Assembly (NCBI GenBank): GCA_005779345.1
Contig: SXJQ01000239.1
Location: 1 to 7,736, forward strand
Reading direction: 5' to 3'
DNA length: 7,736 nt
Source of the DNA: Actinomycetota bacterium
GTDB lineage: Bacteria; Actinomycetota; Acidimicrobiia; IMCC26256; PALSA-610
Part shown: piece by piece, positions 1 through 4,901 of the stretch
How positions within the stretch are numbered: the first letter of the stretch is position 1
How the letters are laid out: the number at the start of each line of letters is the position of its first letter
The notes under the pieces: model-generated
What the model was told of the DNA's origin: nothing
Database searches by the model: none
Seen by the model: only the letters and a program-made list of their open reading frames with translations
Translations under genes and position numbers: made by a program

Positions 1-375
1 GGTCATGCGCCCGTACACGAGGCGCGGGTTGCGCGCGAGGAGCACGTCGGGCCCGACGCCGAGGCGTTCGGCGACGCCGGGCCGGAAGCCCTCGACGACG
101 ACGTCGGCCTGCGCGGCGAGGCGCGCGACGAGGTCGGCGGCATCGGGATGCTTGAGGTCGATGCCCATGCTGCGCCGGCCGCGGTCGAGGATCGACATCG
201 CCGAGTACGGACCCTGGAGCCCGGTGCCGGCATCGACGTGCGCCTTGCGGTCGAGTCGCAGCACTTCGGCGCCGAGGTCGGCAAAGATCATCCCGGCGTG
301 TTGGAGCGGCCCGATGTTGGGTAATTCGAGGATCCGGATCCCGGCCAGCGGCCCCTGTGTCGTCGCGCTCGTCAT
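1..375 (-). CDS. alpha-methylacyl-CoA racemase-like family III CoA-transferase fold protein (5' part, runs off left edge)
   Basis: Reading leftward from the ATG at 375, 125 codons stay open to base 1, so the C-terminal part of the gene is outside the window. The N-terminus has the family signature GPLAGIRILEL (residues 8-18), then a FADLGAEVLRLDR Rossmann segment (31-43), RGRRSMGIDLKHP (65-77), a VVEGFRPGVAERLGVGP stretch (about 94-110), and RNPRLVYGRMT up to the edge. The VEGFRPGV...LG.GP...L..NPRLVYGRMT order is typical of alpha-methylacyl-CoA racemases (AMACR/Mcr) rather than of formyl-CoA or carnitine CoA-transferases. Known racemases interconvert 2R- and 2S-methylacyl-CoA, needed before beta-oxidation of branched chains such as steroid side chains. 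The catalytic His/Asp/Glu region follows just after the visible part, so activity cannot be judged. The gene lies 68 bp downstream of the third amidohydrolase on the same strand and may have its own promoter. Confidence 0.88.
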   Translation of the reverse strand, partial: MTSATTQGPLAGIRILELPNIGPLQHAGMIFADLGAEVLRLDRKAHVDAGTGLQGPYSAMSILDRGRRSMGIDLKHPDAADLVARLAAQADVVVEGFRPGVAERLGVGPDVLLARNPRLVYGRMT

Positions 376-443
376 GCGGCGAGGGTACGCGCCGCCCGAC
401 GGTCGGCGCTCGGTGGCGCTGCGCTCGATGGTTCGCCGCGCGG
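376..443 (-). promoter_or_regulatory. possible leaderless promoter for the racemase gene
   Basis: On the minus strand TACCCT (387 to 382) fits the actinobacterial -10 pattern TANNNT and ends 6 nt before the ATG at 375, which would start transcription at or next to the start codon. I see no Shine-Dalgarno sequence in front of this ATG, which agrees with a leaderless mRNA. No convincing -35 hexamer is present 16-18 bp upstream. The gene could also be read through from the amidohydrolase operon. Confidence 0.35.
389..409 (-). terminator. possible weak hairpin after the third amidohydrolase gene
   Basis: GCGCCG (389-394) and CGGCGC (404-409) form a perfect 6-bp stem with a 9-nt loop, 35 bp past the stop codon at 444-446. 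There is no T-tract on either side. Short GC stems are frequent by chance in DNA this GC-rich, so this may not terminate anything, but together with the -10-like hexamer beside it the racemase gene could be a separate unit. Confidence 0.2.
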
Positions 444-1364
444 TCAGGGGAGCTTGAAGACGCGCTGTGCGTTCTCGCGGAGGAACTTGGGCCAGACATG
501 GTCGCGGAACGCGACGCCGGGCAGCTCCGCGAACTGGCGGTCGTAGGTGAGTCCCGCGGGGAAGTAGCCGGAGAAGAGGATCTTGTCGGCGCCGCGCGTG
601 TTCGCGTACTTCACGATGTCGGCGGGGTAGTGCTTCGGGGCGAACGCCGTCGTCGAGTAGTAGAGGTTCGGCCACTTGAGCATCAGCTTCACGGCGAGCG
701 CGGTCCACGGTTCGCAGCCGTGTCGCGTGACGAACTTCAACTCGGGGAAGAACCAGCAGATCTCGTCGATGTGCTCGACGAGCTGTGGATACATCGGGAT
801 GCGCGGACCGGGGACACCGACGGTCGAGCAGAACGGCAGGTCGAGCTCGATGCACTTCATGTAGATCGCGTAGAACTTCTTGTCGTTCAACGCGACCTGC
901 GGGTACAGCCCTGCGGGGAACGCGTGTACCAGCTTGAGCTGATCGCCGAACTCCTCCTTGGCGGCCTCGAGGGCGCGCAGCGCGTCCATTCCCTCGTTCG
1001 GATCGCAGCCGACGGAGGCCGAGAAGCGATCAGGGTGCTCGCGGATCGCGCGCCGCTCGTCGTCGCTCCCGGCGCCGATCACACAGTGGGAGAGACCGTG
1101 GCGGTCCATCTCGGCGAGCATCCACGTGACGGGGTCGTCGAGGTCGGCGGCGTCCCACTCGGGGACGTCCTTGAACATGTAGCCGGCGGGGAACTTCAGG
1201 CCGCCGTCACCCTCGCGCGACTCGGAGTCCATCGTCTGCTTGCGGATGAACGAGTAGAACTCGTACATCTCCTCCTTGCTCTTCGGGAACCCGACGGCAG
1301 TGTCGATCACGCCCCCGCGGCGAGCGGTGTCGAACGCCGCATTGCCCGATGGTTCCCAGGTCAC
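444..1364 (-). CDS. amidohydrolase-2 (ACMSD-like) family protein, paralogue C, canonical metal site lost
   Basis: A 306-residue protein of normal length for the family, third of three tandem copies. The GTG start is chosen because it overlaps the stop of the upstream copy as GTGA (1361-1364), and because the family's beta-1 strand follows at residues 19-27 (VIDTAVGFP); the next ATG would remove that strand. Visible family landmarks are EHPDRF (109-114), the DPNEGMDALRALE region (121-133), NDKKFYAIYMKCIELDLPF (160-178), CWFFPELKFVTRHGCEPW (203-220) and the C-terminal FRDHVWPKFLREN block (287-299). In active members the beta-1 HxH, a His after the 'ELxLP' strand, a later His and a C-terminal Asp bind metal. 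Here the first pair is A23/G25, the next position is T181, H215 is kept, and the Asp position (GSDYP-like) is SGYFP with Y267. Its reaction is not known. It shares a 38-bp identical DNA stretch with paralogue A. It is probably cotranscribed and translationally coupled with B. Confidence 0.9.
   Translation of the reverse strand: MTWEPSGNAAFDTARRGGVIDTAVGFPKSKEEMYEFYSFIRKQTMDSESREGDGGLKFPAGYMFKDVPEWDAADLDDPVTWMLAEMDRHGLSHCVIGAGSDDERRAIREHPDRFSASVGCDPNEGMDALRALEAAKEEFGDQLKLVHAFPAGLYPQVALNDKKFYAIYMKCIELDLPFCSTVGVPGPRIPMYPQLVEHIDEICWFFPELKFVTRHGCEPWTALAVKLMLKWPNLYYSTTAFAPKHYPADIVKYANTRGADKILFSGYFPAGLTYDRQFAELPGVAFRDHVWPKFLRENAQRVFKLP
655..692 (-). repeat. 38-bp exact direct repeat within paralogue C (matches 2494-2531)
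   Basis: This stretch encodes the KLMLKWPNLYYST region of paralogue C and is identical base for base to 2494-2531 in paralogue A. Paralogue B (from 1578) matches the first 23 bases and then differs. It marks the tandem duplication. Identity at silent positions between the two outer copies may reflect codon constraint or gene conversion. Confidence 0.8.
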
Positions 1365-2287
1365 GACGCATCCATTCCGAAGAGGCGCAACGCGTTCTCG
1401 CGCAGGAACTTGGGCCACACGTGGTCGCGGAACCCGACGCCGGGGAGCTCCGCGAAGATGCGCTCGAGGCTGAGCCCCATCGGGTAGTAGCCCGCGTACA
1501 GCACCTTGTCGGCACCGCGGGTGTTCGCGAAGTGCACGATGTCGGCGGGGTAGTGCTTCGGGGCGAACGCGCTCGTGGAGTAGTAGAGGTTCGGCCACTT
1601 CAGCATGAGCTTGCATGCCAGCGCGGTCCACGGCTCGGCACCGTGGCGCATCACGAACTTGAGCTCTGGGAAGAACCAGCACACCTCGTCGATGTGCTCG
1701 ACGTGCTGGCAGTGCATGGGGACACGCGGTCCGGGCACACCTGCGTTCACGAAGATCGGGATGTCGAGCTCCACGCACTTGGCGTAGATCGGGTAGAGCT
1801 TCTTGTCGTTGATCGGTACCTGCGGCGTGAGCCCGGCGGGGAACACCTGGGCCGAGCGCGCCCCGAGTTCGCGCACGGCGGTCTCGAGGGTGCGAACGGC
1901 GTCCATGCCCTCGTTCGGGTCGACGTCGACACTGGCGATGAACCGATCGGGGTGTTCCTCGATCGCTCGGCGCGCCTTGGGGTTCGTGCCGACGTTGATC
2001 ATCCCGTGGCTGACCTTGAACCGGTCCATCTCGGTGATGAGGAGTTCGATCGGGTCGTCGATGTCGTCGTAGTTCGGGATGTCCTTGAACATGTACTGCG
2101 CCGGGAACGTGAACTGCTCCCGCGCCTCCTTGTCGAGGATCTGGCTCGCGAACTTGTCGTAGTGCTGCGACTTGCGTTCTGCGGTCGTGGCCGGGATCCC
2201 CATCATGAGATCGACCACCCCGCCCGACCACGCAGCGAAGTAGGCCGACGACGACATCGGCGCGGGAGTCGACTCGGTCTCAGGCAT
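1361..2287 (-). CDS. amidohydrolase-2 (ACMSD-like) family protein, paralogue B, canonical metal site lost
   Basis: A 308-residue protein, middle copy of the tandem trio. The ATG at 2287 overlaps the end of the upstream copy by 8 bp. A later in-frame ATG at residue 11 would also leave the domain intact, so the first ten residues (MPETESTPAP) are uncertain. The domain starts at GGVVDLMMGIP (22-32), where the usual HxH is M28/G30. Further landmarks are EHPDRF (111-116), DVDPNEGMDAVRTLE (121-135), FPAGLTPQVPINDKK (149-163), CWFFPELKFVMRHGAEPW (203-220), YYSTSAFAPKHYPADIV (235-251) and FRDHVWPKFLRENALRLF (286-303). The second His-ligand position is N181, H215 is conserved, and the Asp-ligand position is Y267. 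From about residue 180 it is nearly the same as C, while the N-terminal halves differ more. TIM-barrel relatives include decarboxylases, hydratases and lactone hydrolases. The residues here do not tell which chemistry, if any, it performs. No signal peptide is visible, so it should be cytoplasmic. Confidence 0.9.
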   Translation of the reverse strand: MPETESTPAPMSSSAYFAAWSGGVVDLMMGIPATTAERKSQHYDKFASQILDKEAREQFTFPAQYMFKDIPNYDDIDDPIELLITEMDRFKVSHGMINVGTNPKARRAIEEHPDRFIASVDVDPNEGMDAVRTLETAVRELGARSAQVFPAGLTPQVPINDKKLYPIYAKCVELDIPIFVNAGVPGPRVPMHCQHVEHIDEVCWFFPELKFVMRHGAEPWTALACKLMLKWPNLYYSTSAFAPKHYPADIVHFANTRGADKVLYAGYYPMGLSLERIFAELPGVGFRDHVWPKFLRENALRLFGMDAS

Positions 2288-3152
2288 CGAGCTTGAACAC
2301 CCGGATCGCGTTCTCGCGCAGGAACTTCGGCCAGACGTGGTCGCGGAACGCCACGTTGGGCAGCGCGTCGAAGATCGCTTCGAGCGACAAGCCCATCGGG
2401 AAGTACCCCGCGTACATCACCTTGTCGGCACCACGCGTGTTCGCGAAGTTGACGACGTCGGCCGGGTAGTACTTGGGCGAGAACGCGCTCGTGGAGTAGT
2501 AGAGGTTCGGCCACTTGAGCATCAGCTTCACCGCGAGGTCGGCCCACGGCTCGCAGCCGTGCCGGGTCACGAACTTGAGCTCGGGGAAGTACCAGCAGAC
2601 CTCGTCGATGAGCCCGACGTACTGCGGTGCGAACGGCAGGCGTGGTCCGGGGACGCCGGCGCACACGCAGATCGGGATGTCGAGTTCGATGCACTTCGCG
2701 TAGAGCGGGAAGAACTTCTTGTCGTTGATCGGCACCTGCGGGTTCATGCCCGCGGGGAAGGCGGTGGCGGCCTTGATCCCGACCTCCTCGTAGGCGCGCA
2801 CGAGATCGCGCACACCGTCCATCCCGGCGTTCGGGTCGACCTCGAGGCTCCCGAAGAACCGGTCGGGGTAGCGCTGGATCGCCTCGTAGCCGAGGTCGCC
2901 GACCCGGCGGGCGCCGACCATGCCCTTGTCGATCCCGAACTTGTCCATCAGCTCGACGAGGTGGCCGACCTTGTCGGGCTTCTCCTCGAAGTGCGGCGGC
3001 TGCTTGAACATGTACTGCGCGGGGAACTCGAAGTCTTCGGCCGACTCCTTGTCGTGGAGCAGCGGCTTCATGAACTCGTAGTGCGCGCGACGGTCGTCGA
3101 TCGGGAAGCCGAGCATGAGGTCGATGACGCCGATATCGGGGGGGTAGGCCAT
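2280..3152 (-). CDS. amidohydrolase-2 (ACMSD-like) family protein, paralogue A, canonical metal site lost
   Basis: A 290-residue protein, first gene of the leftward operon. The ATG at 3152 puts the beta-1 strand VIDLMLGFP at residues 9-17. There is no Shine-Dalgarno sequence, and a TACGGT -10-like hexamer ends 7 nt upstream, so the message is probably leaderless. Landmarks: FEFPAQYMFK (41-50), RYPDRFFGSLEVDPNAGMDG (94-113), PINDKKFFPLYAKCIELDIP (141-160), CWYFPELKFVTRHGCEPW (186-203), YYSTSAFSPKYYPADVV (218-234) and FRDHVWPKFLRENAIRVF (269-286). Expected metal ligands of the family are replaced at four of five places: M13 and G15 for HxH, C164 for the next His, Y250 for the Asp; H198 is kept. 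Shared unusual residues of all three copies (RHGxEPW, the STxAFxPKxYP loop, GYxPxGL) suggest a conserved alternative pocket rather than decay, because the reading frames are intact and these motifs are strongly conserved. The substrate is unknown. Confidence 0.9.
   Translation of the reverse strand: MAYPPDIGVIDLMLGFPIDDRRAHYEFMKPLLHDKESAEDFEFPAQYMFKQPPHFEEKPDKVGHLVELMDKFGIDKGMVGARRVGDLGYEAIQRYPDRFFGSLEVDPNAGMDGVRDLVRAYEEVGIKAATAFPAGMNPQVPINDKKFFPLYAKCIELDIPICVCAGVPGPRLPFAPQYVGLIDEVCWYFPELKFVTRHGCEPWADLAVKLMLKWPNLYYSTSAFSPKYYPADVVNFANTRGADKVMYAGYFPMGLSLEAIFDALPNVAFRDHVWPKFLRENAIRVFKLDA
2494..2531 (-). repeat. 38-bp exact direct repeat within paralogue A (matches 655-692)
   Basis: This is the partner of the repeat at 655-692, encoding the KLMLKWPNLYYST region of paralogue A. 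The two outer copies agree over the whole stretch, while the middle copy has substitutions after its first 23 bases. Confidence 0.8.
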
Positions 3153-3159
3153 GGCGCCG

Positions 3160-3189
3160 ACCGTATCGCCGGACCTGACGGAGCGTCAG
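3160..3189 (-). promoter_or_regulatory. predicted leaderless promoter of the amidohydrolase operon
   Basis: On the minus strand CTGACG (3189 to 3184) matches TTGACA at four of six positions. After an 18-bp spacer, TACGGT (3165 to 3160) fits the TANNNT -10 pattern. The -10 ends 7 nt before the ATG at 3152, so the RNA should start at or next to the start codon. The -35 is one arm of the central palindrome, so a bound regulator would block it. Predicted by eye only. Confidence 0.5.
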
Positions 3190-3193
3190 ATCC
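3171..3193. promoter_or_regulatory. 23-bp imperfect palindrome, probable operator between divergent operons
   Basis: The core CTGACG-GAG-CGTCAG (3175-3189) is a perfect 6-bp inverted repeat. After one mismatch (C3174/A3190) the symmetry continues with GGA (3171-3173) and TCC (3191-3193), giving nine of ten paired positions per arm around base 3182. It sits near the middle of the 60-bp divergent intergenic region. Its size and symmetry suit a dimeric helix-turn-helix repressor such as a TetR-family protein, which commonly controls actinobacterial lipid catabolism. The regulator is not in the window, and the family is inferred. Confidence 0.6.
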
Positions 3194-3203
3194 AGCGTTA
3201 GGT
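3175..3203 (+). promoter_or_regulatory. predicted leaderless promoter of the aldolase operon
   Basis: CTGACG (3175-3180) serves as a -35, followed by a 17-bp spacer and a weak -10, TTAGGT (3198-3203). The -10 ends 9 nt before the ATG at 3213, and no Shine-Dalgarno sequence is seen. The -35 is the other arm of the same palindrome that holds the -35 of the opposite promoter. Confidence 0.4.
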
Positions 3204-3212
3204 TGCGCGGCG

Positions 3213-4412
3213 ATGAGCGCACCGGACTGGGGGCACGCGGTCGACCTCCGCGACGTCGGCGGCGAGGTCGCGATCGTGGGGATCGGCGAGACGGCGTACT
3301 CCAAGGCATCGGGTCGGACCGCGACCGAGATCGGTGCCGAAGCGGCCGAGCGCGCGATCGCCGACGCGGGGCTCGAACCTGCCGACATCGACGGCCTCGC
3401 CTGGTCGGGAGCGTTCCCGGGCTTCGGGGCCGCGGAGTTCCACGCGCACTTCGGGACCGACCACGAGTTGTGGACCACGCCGTGGGGCGGCGGCATGGCG
3501 TGGGCCGGCACGGTTCCTTCCCTCGCGGCCGACGCGATCCGCGACGGCAAGGCGCGCCACGTGCTCAACGTGTTCGCGGTCGCGTGGGCGACCCAGCGCG
3601 CCGAGATGACCGGCGGGCCGGGCGAGGTCCACGCGCAGCAGAGCCTCAAGCAGAACCTCGAGGTGCCGTTCGGGTGGTTCCCTCAACCGATCTACTTCGC
3701 GACGATCATGCGCCGCCACATGTTGGAGTTCGGCACGACGCGCGAGCAGTTCGGCGCTGTGGCCGTGACCTTGCGCGAGCACGCGAACCGCACGCCGAGC
3801 GCAGTCTTCCACGACAAGCCGCTCACGCTCGACGGGTATCTGGGCGCGCCGATGCTCGCGGATCCGTTGTGCCTCTACGACAGTTGCCCGATCTCCGACG
3901 GCGGCGCGGCGTACGTGATGACGAGCGTCGAGCGGTCACGCGACCTCGCGCGGCCGCCGGCGGTCGTGCTCGGTGTCGGCGAGGGCTACTCCGGATCGGG
4001 AACCCACTGGTCCCAGCAGCGTGCCTTCACGAGTACACCGCAGGTGTTCTCGGCCCCCGGTGCTTGGGCGATGGCCGGGGTCGACCCCGACGACGTCGAC
4101 GTGCTCACCTGCTACGACCCCTTCACCATCGCATCGATCATGCAGATCGAAGACATGGGTTTCTGCGCCAAGGGCGCGGCCGGTGAGTTGGCCGCGAGCG
4201 GCGGGCTGCGCTTCGACTCGGGACGGTTGCCCTACAACACCCATGGTGGTCTGCTGTCACACGCGTACGTACTCGGGATCGCGCACGTCGTCGAGTGCGT
4301 GAAGCAGTTGCGCGGCACGGCCGACGCGCAGGTCGCAGGTTGCGAGGTCGCGGTCTACGGCGGCTACACCGGCCACATGGCGAGCACGCTCGTACTCGCG
4401 AAGGCGCGCTGA
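3213..4412 (+). CDS. thiolase-fold retro-aldolase, Ltp2-like (SCP-x/lipid-transfer thiolase relative)
   Basis: A 399-residue protein of usual length for SCP-x-type thiolases. The ATG at 3213 places the first strand VAIVGIGETAYSK at 19-31. The frame is open farther upstream, but only antisense to paralogue A. Thiolase landmarks are present: SLAADAIRDGKARHVL (103-118), PLCLYDSCPISDGGAAYV (218-235), EDMGFCAKG (313-321), GRLPYNTHGGLLSHAYVLG (337-355) and VKQLRG (363-368). The thiolase catalytic residues are absent. The nucleophilic Cys position aligns near M95, the GHP histidine is Y352 (SHAYVLG), the HDCFT-type motif is YDPFT with Y301, and no C-terminal CxG cysteine is seen. From memory, the steroid side-chain aldolase Ltp2 uses two tyrosines (Y294 and Y344), 50 residues apart, at these positions; here they are 51 apart. 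A retro-aldol cleavage of a beta-hydroxyacyl-CoA is therefore more likely than thiolysis. The DUF35 gene 3 bp downstream is the expected partner. The substrate is not determined. Confidence 0.88.
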   Translation: MSAPDWGHAVDLRDVGGEVAIVGIGETAYSKASGRTATEIGAEAAERAIADAGLEPADIDGLAWSGAFPGFGAAEFHAHFGTDHELWTTPWGGGMAWAGTVPSLAADAIRDGKARHVLNVFAVAWATQRAEMTGGPGEVHAQQSLKQNLEVPFGWFPQPIYFATIMRRHMLEFGTTREQFGAVAVTLREHANRTPSAVFHDKPLTLDGYLGAPMLADPLCLYDSCPISDGGAAYVMTSVERSRDLARPPAVVLGVGEGYSGSGTHWSQQRAFTSTPQVFSAPGAWAMAGVDPDDVDVLTCYDPFTIASIMQIEDMGFCAKGAAGELAASGGLRFDSGRLPYNTHGGLLSHAYVLGIAHVVECVKQLRGTADAQVAGCEVAVYGGYTGHMASTLVLAKAR

Positions 4413-4415
4413 GCG

Positions 4416-4901
4416 ATGGCGATCACCCGCCCCGACTTCCCGCTCCCCGATGTCGCCGACGAGCTCGTCGCGCCGTTCTTCGCGGGTGCGGCAGCCGGAG
4501 AGTTGCGCGTCACCCGATGTCGCGCGTGCAGCGCGTACGTCTGGTATCCGGTCGAGGCCTGCCCAGACTGCGGTGAGACCGCGATCGAGTGGGTCGCGGT
4601 CAGCGGGCGCGGCACATTGTTCTCCTGGGCGGTCGTTCGCCGCGCGTTCCTCCCCGCGTTCGCCGATCGGGTGCCGTTCGTGACGGCGCTCGTCGCGCTC
4701 GACGAAGATCCAGCGGTGCGGTTGTGCACGCTCGTCGTCGACCTCGACCTCGACGACGACCTCGCCTTCGACCGCGGGATCGCGACGCTGCACGCCGACG
4801 CACCGATGGAGGTCGTGTTCCGCCCGTTGCGGTTCACGACGGTTCCCGACCGTGAGGTGATCGTGCCGATGTTCCATCTCGCCCGCGGGCACGAGTCGTG
4901 A
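4416..4901 (+). CDS. DUF35 zinc-ribbon/OB-fold protein, aldolase partner
   Basis: A 161-residue protein of standard length for stand-alone DUF35 (OB-fold nucleic-acid-binding-like, acyl-CoA-associated) proteins. An N-terminal helix region (LPDVADELVAPFFAGAAAGE) precedes a rubredoxin-like zinc ribbon with four cysteines, C35-x2-C38 and C49-x2-C52, followed by an OB-fold (about 55-150) that starts at the typical WVAVSGRGTLFSW. DUF35 proteins or domains pair with thiolase-fold enzymes. In the steroid pathway the DUF35 domain of ChsH2 binds Ltp2 and is needed for its aldolase activity. The ATG is 3 bp after the aldolase stop, so the two are cotranscribed and probably made together. The gene ends in a GTGA overlap with the CoA-transferase. 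All four zinc-ligand cysteines are intact. Confidence 0.92.
   Translation: MAITRPDFPLPDVADELVAPFFAGAAAGELRVTRCRACSAYVWYPVEACPDCGETAIEWVAVSGRGTLFSWAVVRRAFLPAFADRVPFVTALVALDEDPAVRLCTLVVDLDLDDDLAFDRGIATLHADAPMEVVFRPLRFTTVPDREVIVPMFHLARGHES

Noticed and set aside
1365..2231. N-terminal extension of paralogue C by about 290 residues.
   Set aside because: The extension is an Arg-rich out-of-frame reading of paralogue B. The GTG at 1364 overlapping the previous stop fits both the family length and the operon structure.
357..2296. Long plus-strand open frames across the amidohydrolase genes.
   Set aside because: They are antisense to the three paralogues, rich in Arg, Val, Glu and His, and repeat in parallel with the paralogues, as expected for shadow frames of a repeated gene.
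3130..3139. Perfect 10-bp palindrome CCGATATCGG at the start of paralogue A.
   Set aside because: It lies inside codons 5-8 and has no matching partner site or relation to the promoter elements. A chance palindrome of this size is plausible.
2337..3212. Upstream open extension of the aldolase frame over paralogue A (plus strand).
   Set aside because: It has no thiolase similarity and is antisense to a well-supported gene. The ATG at 3213 gives a normal N-terminus.
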